Part shown: positions 18,015-28,057 of the stretch, piece after piece
How the letters are laid out: the number at the start of each line of letters is the position of its first letter
How positions within the stretch are numbered: position 1 is the first letter of the stretch
Source of the DNA: Thiomicrorhabdus sp.
GTDB lineage: Bacteria; Pseudomonadota; Gammaproteobacteria; Thiomicrospirales; Thiomicrospiraceae
Length of the DNA stretch: 64,000 nt
Reading direction: 5' to 3'
NCBI RefSeq assembly: GCF_963662555.1
Contig: NZ_OY759719.1
Location: 2,376,985-2,440,984 of the forward strand
Translations under genes and position numbers: made by a program
Notes under the pieces: generated by a model
Database searches by the model: none
Seen by the model: only the letters and a program-made list of their open reading frames with translations
Told to the model about the DNA's origin: nothing

Positions 18015-18836
18015 TTATTCTATTGTCATATCATCTAAAAACGGAAACTGCTGGCGAACGAGATTAGTTTGACTAATATCAATACTAGCAGTCATCGTCT
18101 TATCCATTTCGCCCCCATAAGCTATTACCTCTCCCAAGGGTGAAACAACCATTGAACCGCCAATATAGTCTAAGCCATTACCATCTTGACCAATGCGGTT
18201 TACGCCAACCATAAAACATTGGTTTTCTATAGCTCTGGCCTTAAGTAAGGCCTCCCAATGCGTTTGCCGAGAAGCTGGCCAGTTAGCAATCACAATTATG
18301 CCTTTGACTTGTTTGGCGACTTGCCTAAATAGCTCAGGAAAACGTAAGTCATAACAGATTAACACAGCAAAAGGTTGACCTTTAATATCAACAATCACAG
18401 GCTGATGACCTTCAGAATAGGTTTGTTGTTCATGGGCGTAACTAAACAATTTTTGTTTTGTATAAGCACCAATTTGTTGCCCGTTAGAATCAAATACCAA
18501 GGCACGGTTATAAAACTTGGTTTCTTGTCCATGGCAGGTTGTACGCACTTGTTTTTGTGCGACACCGGCAACAATCGCAACAGAATACTTTATTGCCAGG
18601 CCTGCTAAAATTTGGCTCACTTCTCCATCAATCGATTCTGCAAACCGTTCTGGTTGCATTGAAAAACCGCCATGAAACAGCTCTGGCAGTATTACCAAAT
18701 CTATTTTCAATGATGTTTTTTTAGGTGAGGTTTGTAGCGAGCTATTTAAATTAGCTTCAAAATTTTCTTGAAGCAAACGTAAATTAGCCTGGTTGTCTTG
18801 CCAGATTGGCGACCATTGAATACTAAGAATATTCAT
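18015..18836 (-). CDS. Carbon-nitrogen hydrolase, omega-amidase type (YafV/Nit2-like)
   Basis: A nitrilase-superfamily enzyme, probably hydrolysing 2-oxoglutaramate or 2-oxosuccinamate to the 2-oxo acids. At 273 residues it has the usual length. The catalytic triad is visible: Glu in LPELFHGGFSM, Lys in YTKQKLF and Cys in LICYDLRFPELFR. The motif NWPASRQTHWEALLKARAIENQ is characteristic of the YafV branch. It ends a convergent pair and is followed 2 bp upstream by the SIMPL-domain gene on the same strand, which suggests co-transcription. Confidence 0.88.
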   Translation of the reverse strand: MNILSIQWSPIWQDNQANLRLLQENFEANLNSSLQTSPKKTSLKIDLVILPELFHGGFSMQPERFAESIDGEVSQILAGLAIKYSVAIVAGVAQKQVRTTCHGQETKFYNRALVFDSNGQQIGAYTKQKLFSYAHEQQTYSEGHQPVIVDIKGQPFAVLICYDLRFPELFRQVAKQVKGIIVIANWPASRQTHWEALLKARAIENQCFMVGVNRIGQDGNGLDYIGGSMVVSPLGEVIAYGGEMDKTMTASIDISQTNLVRQQFPFLDDMTIE

Positions 18837-18838
18837 TA

Positions 18839-19558
18839 TTAATCTGAAAGATAATATTCAACAGTAGAGACTACTCGCACTTTTTTTATTTGCGGGTTAT
18901 TTTTATCTCTTGAACTAATGGTAAATTGTCCTTGTGAAGCTTTTTTGATTTTTCCTAGCTGACTGTTAGAGTCGGTTGCAAATTTTTCTGCGACTTCTCT
19001 AGCTTTTCGGGTAGCTTCTTCAATCATTTGCGGTTTAACCTCATTTAAGCGTGTAAACAAATACTCGGTTTGTGTTTGATAGCCACTGCCCGTTAGCACA
19101 ATGCCTTGTTTACCCAGTTCTGATAACTTACTTTTAACCGCCAAAACATCATCTATATTTTTGGAATATACGGTTACTATTTGAGAACCAGAATAACGGT
19201 ATTCTGGCTTTATCGCATTACTATACTGCTCTGCGGTTTTATCGTTAATGGAGGGTGATGCAAAAGAGATTTCACTTGCTTTTATGCCATTCTTTTCAAG
19301 AAAGACTTTTATTTTTTGATTGTTTTCATCAATTTTGCCATAGAGATCTTCCACATTATTGCTGGCAACCACAAACCTTATAGGCCAAATCACAATATCG
19401 GCTTTAAACTCTTGCTCAGACAATCCTTTTACCGTTACCGTTCTATCTAGCTGCTTATATTTCAAAGCCGAATTGCCTAATAAATAGCCTAAAGAACTTA
19501 AGCCTAAAAAGATAAAAAAACCTAACAGCAACGCACTTACTTTATTGTTAACTTGCAT
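18839..19558 (-). CDS. SIMPL-domain (DUF541) exported protein
   Basis: A 239-residue protein with one N-terminal membrane helix or uncleaved signal (about residues 9-28), then a SIMPL/DUF541 domain: DRTVTVKGLSEQEFKADIVIWPIRFVV, a variable middle and EATRKAREVAEKFATDSNSQLGKIKKASQGQF, which carries the family's conserved Ala-Arg-x-x-Ala helix. It is probably periplasmic and anchored. Members are linked to oxidative stress or signalling, but no mechanism is established. It is transcribed ahead of the amidase gene. Confidence 0.85.
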   Translation of the reverse strand: MQVNNKVSALLLGFFIFLGLSSLGYLLGNSALKYKQLDRTVTVKGLSEQEFKADIVIWPIRFVVASNNVEDLYGKIDENNQKIKVFLEKNGIKASEISFASPSINDKTAEQYSNAIKPEYRYSGSQIVTVYSKNIDDVLAVKSKLSELGKQGIVLTGSGYQTQTEYLFTRLNEVKPQMIEEATRKAREVAEKFATDSNSQLGKIKKASQGQFTISSRDKNNPQIKKVRVVSTVEYYLSD

Positions 19559-19844
19559 ATCAATCTCTTTTAAATCATCGATTATTCAATACTACCGTAA
19601 ATGTGATTATTCTTAAACAACAACTGTTATCGAAATTAAAGACTATTAACCCTCCACTAAATTTACATTGATTTTATGCTATCGGTTCTGCCACATGAGC
19701 ATCTAAAAAGTTGATCTAAATTAAGGTTTTCTACAATCACCAAAAAATTCACCCTAACAGGCTATACAGGAGAATTACTTATCTAAATAGAATAACTGAT
19801 GAGGATTGTATATTTTTTTGCAATTGAGATTAGAGAGAGGAAAT

Positions 19845-22820
19845 ATGAATATATTTACTAAAAAACCCATCGCAATTGCTGTAACGCTGGCTCTAGGATT
19901 AAGTGTTGCAGGTTGTTTTAATAGTGGCGATAGTTCTAGTAGTGAAACAGCATTAACGGGTACGTTTGTTGACTCAGCTGTGGAAGGTTTAACTTACAAA
20001 GGGCGTTTTAACGGCAAAACTGATTCAGCTGGTCACTATCAGTTTGCTAATGGTCAAAACGTGGTTTTCTATTTAGGTGATCGTATCCGACTAGGTCAAT
20101 TACTTGGTTCAGTAGATGAAGTTACACCAAAAGATTTTTTTGGGCCTGATGCTACCCTTGACCAGCGCGTTTTAAATATTTTGGTTTTATTACAATCATT
20201 GGATAGCGACGGCGTTGCTTCTAACGGTATAACCATTACAGAAGAAGCTATTATCGCTTTAGAGCAAGCCATGACGGATGCTGGTATTAATTTGGATGAA
20301 ATCGATTTTTCAGCCATGACGCCAGCCGAAGCGGAAACCTTTGCAGCACAATTAGCCACAATACTACAAGCCGTTGTTGATGCAACAGATTCACCAGATG
20401 ACCACGTTGTAACTGACCAAGAAGCTGAATATCATTTTGATTCAGCCATCAGTGGTGACATTACCGTACACAAGAATATCTCTAGAACCCCTGCAATGGG
20501 TAGCGGTGGTCACAGTATTGCCAGTATGATGTTGCATACCACGCAAACGACTGCGTCTGGTACTGTGGATGACACTGCACCCGCTGTAAGACCTTTGTTA
20601 GTGAGCTACACTGACACGATGACAGGTAGTTTTTTAATGGGGACAGGTAGTTCTGAACTCCCAGACATAGAACACTTTGCCGATACCTTTGTGGCCCTAT
20701 CCCTTGATAAGGGTGCTACCTGGAAGCCAGTTAATATTTCAAATACGGCAGAAAATTCATCTATTGAAGTGGATTATTACGGTACTGGTGAAAAACTCCC
20801 ATACTATGGTCACTCATTCCACCCTGCAATGAAAACCGAAGGCAACAAAGTATTGGTAGCTTGGAATGATAAGTTTTGCCCAAGCGGTAACCCATCAAAC
20901 CTTGAACAGGTTATCGTAGATGGTAAAACCACTTATCCAGACGACTTATATTTAGTGAATGGTCCTCAAGGCACTATCAATTATGAAGGGATTGAAGAAT
21001 ATGCAGGTGAAACTGTAGAAGCACATGAAGTGCCGTTTAGCTGCATTTGGGTGGCTCGTGGTGTGTTTAATGAAACAGATCACGATATTGACTGGTTTGC
21101 TCCTGAGCAATTAACTTCTGGTCGTCGTGACTCAAATAAAGTGACGATTGCTTCTGATACCACTGGCTTTGTAGTGTCTTGGCAAGAAGACCCTGAAGGT
21201 TTACGCCCAGGTAGTGGTTCTGGCCCTGGTGAAGGATGGAGTGGTGCAACCACAAATCATAAAACCGATATTTGGTATAGCTACATCACTATGGATAAAT
21301 TTGATGTTGCCGATCCTGATGCAGTAATTGGTGGCTCACCAGATACCGATAATGAAACACTTAAACCAAAAGCACTGTATAGCTTGGCAACTCCAGTACC
21401 AATCAGTGATAACGCGGTTTGTTTACAAGAGAACGTAGACAATGGCACAGGTGCTCAATATTGTGCAAATCTTTGTGCAGACAATGGTACCTTTACAGCA
21501 ACTGGTGACGAAGACCCACGCGATAATGGCAAATGCTTTAGTAACTACGATGATCCAATCAGAGCGATTTACAACGATACGCCTGATATTGTAGAAAAAC
21601 AGCTGTTAAATGGTGATACAGGAGCTTCACGACCAATTATTGGCTTGTTTGGCAATAAAGTTATCTTAGGTTATGAAGAAACTAAAGGTGAAGCGACCAG
21701 CTTACCAGGGGTTCCAAATAGTGAAACCTTAGATACCATTCCAGTTCAAGACCAAGGTAAAATCGCGTATGTGCACTCTTTTGACATGACGGCTCCTACT
21801 CCGATTGCTCCTGGAACGATTGTTAATGAACTTAGACCTAATGAAGAAGATGGTACACCTGTGCTTGAAAACGTTAGACGTTTAACATTGATTACTCAAG
21901 TTGATTCTAAAGATGTTCTAGGTACGGATGGTCAAGGAGCTGGTGCTATAGCTCCGAATGCTCATTTATGGGGAATTCTATATAAATCTGGAATTGAAAC
22001 CCAAGGTGCCTCTTCTGACATGTATTTACGTCTAGCCAAAGGTGGTTACGATGTATCGAACTTAAATACCAAAGAAGATATGGCAGCGATTATGGGCACA
22101 GAAACCTGGCCTTCTAATAGCTGGAACTTAAGTTCACATGTGGCTGTGGATGATGAGGGAACAGTGGGGTCTTGGACTGAAGCTAACTTAGATGATGCAA
22201 CTTGGGAAAACAATTGGGAGAACACTTTCTCTCCACGTGGTTTCTTAAGTGGCAACACCATCTTTATTGGTTATGAATATACTCCATCATGGCGTTTAAC
22301 AGGGGTTGGGCACTTGTCTAACAACTTTACGGTAACTCGTTCTGATAATAATGGTACAAACTGGACAACTCCATATAATGTATCAAACATTACCAATAAC
22401 ATCATTTCAACATTGGATCCAAGATTGATTCCAACCTCTGAAGCGATTCCAGGGTTAGAAACAAGAGATCCAAATACCGTGTTTATTACCTACGGTACAG
22501 TCGAAATGGGAACAGGTATAGAGGAAGATTTATTCTTAACTCGCTCGACCGATGGTGGTGACACCTGGGAAAAAGTACCATCAAATCCTGAAGCCTCAGT
22601 ACCTGTTGATGACATGAATGAAGCAATTACAAAGACCGTTGCGGAAGAAAAAGAGGTGCAAAACATCGCTTCTCCTGATGGTAAAACGCTTTATTCTATC
22701 TGGTTACAAGAACTAGACCCAGCTGAGGCACCAGATAGTGCTGCTGACTATCTATTAGGTAGTGACATTTGGGCACAGCGTAAAGATTATGATGTTGAGG
22801 AAGAGGTACTACCTCAATAA
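19845..22820 (+). CDS. Large Asp-box lipoprotein (choice-of-anchor O-like)
   Basis: A 991-residue surface or periplasmic lipoprotein. I start it at ATG 19845, which follows AGAGAGG and gives a proper lipoprotein signal ending LSVAGC; the open frame runs a little further upstream. Residues 35-130 (TGTFVDSAVEGLTYKG onward) resemble an N-terminal adhesin-like module found in other marine lipoproteins. The rest looks like a sialidase-type beta-propeller: Asp-boxes occur in SLDKGATWKP, RSDNNGTNWTTP and RSTDGGDTWEK. Six cysteines cluster around CLQENVDNG and GKCFSNYDD. I recall the NCBI name choice-of-anchor O protein for similar proteins, from memory only. The ligand is unknown. A strong terminator follows. 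Confidence 0.75.
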   Translation: MNIFTKKPIAIAVTLALGLSVAGCFNSGDSSSSETALTGTFVDSAVEGLTYKGRFNGKTDSAGHYQFANGQNVVFYLGDRIRLGQLLGSVDEVTPKDFFGPDATLDQRVLNILVLLQSLDSDGVASNGITITEEAIIALEQAMTDAGINLDEIDFSAMTPAEAETFAAQLATILQAVVDATDSPDDHVVTDQEAEYHFDSAISGDITVHKNISRTPAMGSGGHSIASMMLHTTQTTASGTVDDTAPAVRPLLVSYTDTMTGSFLMGTGSSELPDIEHFADTFVALSLDKGATWKPVNISNTAENSSIEVDYYGTGEKLPYYGHSFHPAMKTEGNKVLVAWNDKFCPSGNPSNLEQVIVDGKTTYPDDLYLVNGPQGTINYEGIEEYAGETVEAHEVPFSCIWVARGVFNETDHDIDWFAPEQLTSGRRDSNKVTIASDTTGFVVSWQEDPEGLRPGSGSGPGEGWSGATTNHKTDIWYSYITMDKFDVADPDAVIGGSPDTDNETLKPKALYSLATPVPISDNAVCLQENVDNGTGAQYCANLCADNGTFTATGDEDPRDNGKCFSNYDDPIRAIYNDTPDIVEKQLLNGDTGASRPIIGLFGNKVILGYEETKGEATSLPGVPNSETLDTIPVQDQGKIAYVHSFDMTAPTPIAPGTIVNELRPNEEDGTPVLENVRRLTLITQVDSKDVLGTDGQGAGAIAPNAHLWGILYKSGIETQGASSDMYLRLAKGGYDVSNLNTKEDMAAIMGTETWPSNSWNLSSHVAVDDEGTVGSWTEANLDDATWENNWENTFSPRGFLSGNTIFIGYEYTPSWRLTGVGHLSNNFTVTRSDNNGTNWTTPYNVSNITNNIISTLDPRLIPTSEAIPGLETRDPNTVFITYGTVEMGTGIEEDLFLTRSTDGGDTWEKVPSNPEASVPVDDMNEAITKTVAEEKEVQNIASPDGKTLYSIWLQELDPAEAPDSAADYLLGSDIWAQRKDYDVEEEVLPQ

Positions 22821-22905
22821 CCTCAATTAAAACAACGTGAACTTAAATAGGTTAACTTACAGTTAAGGCAAAACAATGCCTGGTGATTGAAAGTTAACCC
22901 CAACC

Positions 22906-22932
22906 AAAGCCCCTACTCTAGGGGCTTTTTTA
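22906..22932 (+). terminator. Rho-independent terminator after the Asp-box lipoprotein
   Basis: AAGCCCCTA pairs with TAGGGGCTT around a 3-base loop, followed by TTTTTATTATTT. Confidence 0.9.
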
Positions 22933-23083
22933 TTATTTATTTTTTATTCATTAACACTCTTTTTAGTTAATTACAGAAATCATCAACTCCCACCATTTCT
23001 CTTTTAACACTTTAAAATCAATAAGTTAATTCTAGAAAACCCCATATTTTATAAAAAAATAATAAAAATATACTCAAATTAAT

Positions 23084-23112
23084 TTGACATGTAATAATTT
23101 TACATTTATAGT
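23084..23112 (+). promoter_or_regulatory. Sigma-70 promoter of the peptide array with overlapping inverted repeats
   Basis: TTGACA (23084-23089) and TATAGT (23107-23112) are 17 bp apart. TGTAA-N5-TTACA (23090-23104) fills the spacer, and GTAAAT-N15-ATTTAC (23113-23139) follows at the likely start site. These positions suit a repressor or dual regulator, which is inference. Confidence 0.6.
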
Positions 23113-23314
23113 GTAAATCAAGATATGTAACTTATTTACATTTAATGAAAATCCTTAAATTAGTTGCAATGTTTACAGGCTACTTATCTATTTAATTGTG
23201 ATGCAAGACTCTTGTAAAAGATGGCCAAAAGCCCTCTCTTCTATAATGAGTAGAATCACATTTCTTTTAACAGTTAATCACTTAATAAATAAAACAATTT
23301 AGTAAGGAAAGAAT

Positions 23315-23449
23315 ATGAAAAAGATTATTTTTGCAGCACTTTTAACGTTTGGTATCGCCTCAACAGCGTCTGCACACCATATGTCAGCAAACCCTGATGC
23401 TGGTGTGAATATTCCAGATACATCACCACATTTAGATATGGTTTTTTAA
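23315..23449 (+). CDS. Secreted 44-residue His-rich peptide, array copy 1
   Basis: 44 codons with a Sec signal (MKKIIFAALLTFGIASTASA) whose Ala-Ser-Ala site predicts a 24-residue mature peptide that starts His-His-Met and reads SANPDAGVNIPDTSPHLDMV followed by Phe. AGGAAAG lies 8 bases before the ATG. It is the first of four tandem paralogues with starts exactly 193 bp apart (23315, 23508, 23701, 23894). I do not recognise the family. The N-terminal His-His-Met would suit Cu or Ni binding, which is speculation. Confidence 0.8.
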   Translation: MKKIIFAALLTFGIASTASAHHMSANPDAGVNIPDTSPHLDMVF

Positions 23450-23507
23450 AAATCCAAAAGATTACATTTAAGAAACAAGCTAAAACAGAATTAAAAAGGT
23501 AAATATC

Positions 23508-23642
23508 ATGAAAAAGATTATTTTTGCAGCACTATTAACTTTTGGTTTCGCTTCAACAGCGTCTGCACACCACATGGCTGAATATGAAGATGCAGGTATC
23601 TATATTCCAGATACATCACCACATTTAGATATGGTTTTTTAA
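23508..23642 (+). CDS. Secreted 44-residue His-rich peptide, array copy 2
   Basis: Same length and signal peptide as copy 1 with one change (GFAS for GIAS). The mature peptide is HHM followed by AEYEDAGIYIPDTSPHLDMV and Phe. Compared with copies 1 and 4 it has the alternative acidic/aromatic middle. AAAGGT lies 8 bases before the ATG. The spacer from copy 1 is 58 bp and resembles the other spacers. Confidence 0.8.
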   Translation: MKKIIFAALLTFGFASTASAHHMAEYEDAGIYIPDTSPHLDMVF

Positions 23643-23700
23643 ATAGATTCAAAAGATTGAATTTAAGAAACAAAACAGAATAAAAGAAAAGGTAAATATC

Positions 23701-23835
23701 ATGAAAAAGATTTTCTTAGCAACACTATTAACTTTTGGTATCGCTTCAACAGCGTCTGCACACCATATGGCTGAATATGAAGATGCAGGTATCTATATCC
23801 CAGATACATCACCACATTTAGATATGGTTTTTTAA
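23701..23835 (+). CDS. Secreted 44-residue His-rich peptide, array copy 3
   Basis: 44 codons. The signal differs slightly (MKKIFLATLLTFG) but the predicted mature peptide is identical to that of copy 2. Identical mature sequence with a varied signal suggests the mature part is the selected product. Confidence 0.8.
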   Translation: MKKIFLATLLTFGIASTASAHHMAEYEDAGIYIPDTSPHLDMVF

Positions 23836-23893
23836 ATAGATTCAAAAGATTGAATTTAAGAAACAAGACAGAATAAAAGAAAAGGTAAATATC

Positions 23894-24028
23894 ATGAAAA
23901 AGATTATTTTTGCAGCACTATTAACTTTTGGTATCGTATCAACTGCTTCTGCACACCATATGTCAGCAAACCCTGATGCTGGTGTGAATATTCCAGATTG
24001 GTCACCACATTTAGAAATGGTCTTTTAA
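23894..24028 (+). CDS. Secreted 44-residue His-rich peptide, array copy 4
   Basis: 44 codons. The mature part returns to the copy-1 type (HHMSANPDAGVNIPD) but with Trp replacing Thr and Glu replacing Asp near the end (WSPHLEMVF). The A-B-B-A order of types argues for duplication with gene conversion or for retained functional variants. A terminator hairpin follows at 24118. Confidence 0.8.
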   Translation: MKKIIFAALLTFGIVSTASAHHMSANPDAGVNIPDWSPHLEMVF

Positions 24029-24117
24029 ATAAGAGTGTTTCACAAAAGTTTGCATCTTTATTGACAGAAGTTACTCTCTAACCTCTCCTCTAAGCTTCTG
24101 TTAATTAAGATACAAAA

Positions 24118-24150
24118 AAGCCCGCTATTTATAGATTAAATAGCGGGCTT
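24118..24150. terminator. Bidirectional terminator between the peptide array and ybiT
   Basis: A 14 bp perfect stem (24118-24131 with 24137-24150, containing GCCCGCTATTTA) and a 5-base loop. The minus strand has a T6 tract directly after the stem, so it mainly serves ybiT; the plus side has CTCTGTTTT and may stop the peptide transcripts. Confidence 0.85.
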
Positions 24151-24231
24151 CTCTGTTTTAAAAAGACTAAATGAAAATACGACAAAATATCGTTTAACTT
24201 CAGCAAACTAAAAATTCAAAAAATTGTACTT

Positions 24232-25830
24232 CTAAACTTGAGTTGCTAAATAAGATTCATAGTCTCCTCTAAAGTCTTCAATACCGTCTTCTTTCATTAT
24301 CAATAAACGTGTGGCGATGGATGAAACAAACTCTCGGTCATGTGAGACAAAGATAATGGTACCTGGAAAGTTTTCCATCGCTAAATTGAGTGATTCAATT
24401 GATTCCATATCTAAGTGGTTGGTTGGCTCATCCATAATCAGTACATTTGGCTTTTGTAACATTAACTTACCAAATAACATGCGGCCTTGTTCACCACCAG
24501 AAAGCACTTTAACAGACTTATCAATCTCTTTCTGCGAGAACAATAAACGCCCTAAAACGGCACGCAGAGCTTGTTCATCATCGCCCTCTTGTTTCCACTG
24601 AGCCATCCAATCTAGCAACGTTAAATCTTCTTCGAAATCACTTGCATGATCCTGAGCGTAATAGCCAATCTTTACATTTTCAGACCATTTAACCGCTCCA
24701 GAGGTGAGCTCGGTATCGCCAACCAAACATTTTAGAAAAGTGGTTTTACCTGCACCGTTGGCACCAAGCACCGCTAAACGCTCTTCTACTTCTAACATTA
24801 GGTTTAGGTCTTTAAAGACTTCATTGACTTCGCCATCGTTATTGTATGTTTTACCAAGTTTTTCAACTTCTAATGCTAAACGGAACAATTTTTTGTCTTG
24901 TTCAAAACGAATAAACGGGTTCACACGGCTAGAGGCTTTAACTTCAGTTAATTCAATCTTATCAATTAACTTAGCACGTGAAGTGGCCTGTTTAGCTTTT
25001 GATGCATTTGCTGAGAAACGGCTAACAAAAGTTTTAAGCTCGGCAATCTGTGCTTGTTTTTTAGCATTATCAGATAATAGTTGTTCACGAGCCATTGTTG
25101 CAGCAGTCATATACTCATCGTAATTACCAGGGTAAAGTCGTAACTCACCATAGTCTAAATCAGCCATGTGTGTGCAAACACTGTTTAGAAAATGTCTATC
25201 ATGCGAGATGATAATCATTGTGCTTTTACGTTCATTCAACACCGTTTCTAACCAACGAATCGTGTTGATATCCAAGTTGTTGGTTGGCTCATCAAGTAAC
25301 AGAATGTCTGGATCAGAAAATAAGGCTTGGGCCAACAGCACACGTAACTTCCAACCTGGGGCAACTTCACTCATTGGACCAAAATGCAGTTCTACTGGAA
25401 TTTCTAAACCTAGTAGTAATTCTCCAGCACGAGATTCTGCGGTATATCCGTCCATCTCACCAAACTTAACTTCTAAGTCTGCAACTAACATACCTTCTGT
25501 TTCAGTCATTGCAGGCAGGCTATAGATACGATCACGCTCACGCTTTACTTCCCAAAGTTCTGGCTGCCCCATAATAACGGTATCGACAACACTAAACTCT
25601 TCATAAGCAAATTGGTCCTGCTTAAGTTTACCAACACGTTCATTCTCATCGATGCTTACTGTGCCAGACGTTTGCTCTAAATCGCCCCCAAGAATCTTCA
25701 TAAAGGTTGATTTACCACAACCATTAGCTCCAATTAAACCGTAACGGTTTCCGTTACCGAATTTAACTGAGATATCTTCAAAAAGAGGTTTTTCACCAAA
25801 CTGCATGGTGATATTTGCTGTAGAAATCAA
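24232..25830 (-). CDS. ybiT: ABC-F family ATPase YbiT
   Basis: A translation-associated ABC-F protein with two ATPase domains and no membrane part; it binds ribosomes. I start it at the TTG at 25830 ([19 protein letters not shown]), preceded by AAGGAC; this gives 532 residues, matching E. coli YbiT at 530. An ATG 66 bases further upstream adds 22 unlikely residues. Walker A motifs are GANGCGKST and GANGAGKTT, Walker B with [11 protein letters not shown] and [11 protein letters not shown], and signature [10 protein letters not shown]. The domain linker contains the long charged helix ([16 protein letters not shown]) typical of ABC-F proteins. Confidence 0.95.
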   Translation of the reverse strand: MISTANITMQFGEKPLFEDISVKFGNGNRYGLIGANGCGKSTFMKILGGDLEQTSGTVSIDENERVGKLKQDQFAYEEFSVVDTVIMGQPELWEVKRERDRIYSLPAMTETEGMLVADLEVKFGEMDGYTAESRAGELLLGLEIPVELHFGPMSEVAPGWKLRVLLAQALFSDPDILLLDEPTNNLDINTIRWLETVLNERKSTMIIISHDRHFLNSVCTHMADLDYGELRLYPGNYDEYMTAATMAREQLLSDNAKKQAQIAELKTFVSRFSANASKAKQATSRAKLIDKIELTEVKASSRVNPFIRFEQDKKLFRLALEVEKLGKTYNNDGEVNEVFKDLNLMLEVEERLAVLGANGAGKTTFLKCLVGDTELTSGAVKWSENVKIGYYAQDHASDFEEDLTLLDWMAQWKQEGDDEQALRAVLGRLLFSQKEIDKSVKVLSGGEQGRMLFGKLMLQKPNVLIMDEPTNHLDMESIESLNLAMENFPGTIIFVSHDREFVSSIATRLLIMKEDGIEDFRGDYESYLATQV

Positions 25831-26034
25831 AATGTTGTCCTTAATTGTGTATTTGCTATGAAAGAGAGGAAATGCTATCAATATTTGTTGATGCATCTAT
25901 AAAAGCCATAGCTCTAAAAATTTGGCGTTATTGTGCCATAAAATCATCTGATTTTTCTGAATATATACATTAAGTTAATGATTAATTTATAAAATATAGT
26001 CTATCTGTGTATATTTACTTAATAAACAAAAAAA

Positions 26035-26060
26035 CCAATTTACCAGGCCTGGTAAATTGG
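26035..26060. repeat. Dispersed palindrome extended to a 26 bp perfect palindrome
   Basis: The exact 14-mer at 26041-26054 is flanked by CCAATT and AATTGG, so all 26 bases are self-complementary. It lies just after htpG (minus strand) with A-rich sequence on its left, so it could act as the htpG terminator. Confidence 0.9.
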
Positions 26061-26103
26061 GTTTACATCAAATGAATGATTTAAATTGAATAGATTAAAG
26101 AGT

Positions 26104-27999
26104 TTAAATCACTTCGCTTAATAACGCATTCATACGTTTAATAAACTCGGCTGGCTCTTCAAGCTGATCACCTTCTGCCAATTGAGCTTGCTCTAGTAAA
26201 AACAATGACCACTCTTTTAATTTGGCTTCATCATCAATACTTTCAAGCTTTTTAACTAATGCGTGATCTGGGTTTAATTCTAAAACAGGGTTTTGTTTTG
26301 GAATTTCTTGTCCCATTTGAGCCATCATACGAGCCATATGAGCAGACATATCACCTTCTGCACTCACAACACAAGCTGGAGAATCTGTTAAACGATGCGT
26401 AATGCGAACATCAGAAACTTTATCTTCAATCACTTTTTTAACTTTTTCAGTTAAAGCTTCACGCGCTTGTTTTTCATCTTCAGAAATATCTTTATCCGCT
26501 TCGTCTTCAAACTCTTTTAAGTCTGCAGAGGTAATTGATTTAAGTTGTTTGCCATCAAATTCAGTAAGGTGCGACACCAACCACTCATCAATACGATCTG
26601 AAAGTAGCAGTACTTCAATGCCTTTTTTACGGAACATTTCTAGGTGTGGGCTACCTTTTGCCGCCGCATGCGTATCTGCAACAATAAAGTAAATCGCTTC
26701 TTGGCCTTCTTGCATACGATCAACATAGCTTTCTAATGAAACACGCTGTTCTGCTGAAGAGTTATTTTCTGTTGAGGCAAAACGTAGTAATTTGGCAATT
26801 TTATCTTTATTGGCAAAATCTTCTACCACACCTTCTTTCATCACTTGACCAAACTGATCCCAGAAACCGTTGTACTCTTCTTGCTCTTCCGCTTTGGCCA
26901 TTTTAGCTAGTTGGTCTAATACACGTTTAACCGAAGCTGAACGAATCTTATCAACCACTTTATTGCTCTGTAAAATTTCACGAGAAACGTTAAGCGGTAG
27001 ATCTGCTGAGTCAATTACCCCACGTACAAAACGTAGGTAAGTAGGCATTAGGTGTTCTGCGTCATCCATAATGAATACACGCTTAACATACAACTTAAGG
27101 CCATAACGACGTTCACGGTCGTATAAATCAAATGGTGCATTTTTAGGAATATACAACAAAGAAGTGTACTCTAAAGTACCTTCTACTTTGTTATGCATAT
27201 GTGCTAAAGGCTCATTAAAGTCATGTGAGATAGTTTGATAGAAGTTTTTGTAATCTTCATCAGATAACTCAGACTTTGGTTGAGTCCAGATAGCAGTAGC
27301 CTTGTTGATTTGCTCAAACTCACCCGTTGCTTTAGATTCTTTGGCTTCTTCATCCCACTCTGATTTTTCCATTTTAATTGGAAAGTTAATATGATCAGAA
27401 TAGGTAGTAATAATGGTTTTTAGACGGTGTTCATCTAGAAATTCATCCATATCTTCTTTTAAATGAAGAGTGATGACAGTACCTTTTTGGGCTTTTTCAA
27501 CAGTCTCTAAAGTAAATTCGCCTTCACCTTTAGATACCCATTTGGTTCCTTCAGCGGCATCTGTACCAGCTTTACGGGTAACTAAAGACACTTCATCCGC
27601 AACAATAAATGATGAGTAGAAACCTACACCAAATTGACCGATTAAGTTTGAATCTTTAGCTTGGTCACCTGTCATGGATTCTAGGAATTTTTTTGTACCT
27701 GAATTGGCAATGGTACCAATGTTTGCAATCACTTCATCACGAGTCATACCAATACCGTTATCGGTAATCGTGATTGTACGAGCTTCTTTATTAAACTCTA
27801 GCTTAACCGCTAACTCTTCTTCACCTTCTGTTAAGGCGTCATTTGAAACCGCTTCAAAACGTAACTTATCTAATGCATCCGATGCGTTAGAAACAAGCTC
27901 TCTCACAAAAATTTCTTTGTTTGAATACAGGGCGTGAATCATTAACTTTAAAAGTTGGTTTACTTCGGTTTGAAACGCGTGAGTCTCTGTTGCACTCAT
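26104..27999 (-). CDS. htpG: Chaperone HtpG (Hsp90)
   Basis: ATP-dependent cytoplasmic Hsp90 chaperone, 631 residues. The GHKL ATPase domain carries [29 protein letters not shown] and [15 protein letters not shown]. The middle domain has the catalytic-loop Arg region ([11 protein letters not shown]) and the C-terminal dimerisation domain ends [16 protein letters not shown] heat-shock type promoter is visible upstream at 28058-28085. A 26 bp palindrome follows the stop codon. Confidence 0.98.
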
Positions 28000-28057
28000 T
28001 AATACATCTCCTAATTTGATTTGAGGTTTTTAAATTGGTTATAAAAACATGACTCAT

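Larger units (their letters stand above)
22821..23314. other. Leader region of the peptide array
   Basis: Holds the lipoprotein terminator (22906-22932) and a well-formed sigma-70 promoter (23084-23112) surrounded by TGTAA/TTACA inverted repeats. A leader of roughly 200 bp follows before the first peptide gene. No gene was seen. Confidence 0.6.
23315..24028 (+). repeat. 193 bp tandem repeat array spanning the four peptide genes
   Basis: Four units with identical 193 bp spacing, including 58 bp spacers that share AGATTnnATTTAAGAAACAA and AAAAGGTAAATATC. Conservation of the spacers points to fairly recent duplication. Confidence 0.9.

Noticed and set aside
23315-24028. Regular 193 bp repeat considered as a CRISPR or simple satellite array
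   Set aside because: The units are too long for CRISPR and each holds an intact gene with signal peptide and ribosome binding site.
24704-25123. 139-codon open frame antisense to ybiT
   Set aside because: A shadow of the ABC-F gene; composition follows from the sense codons.
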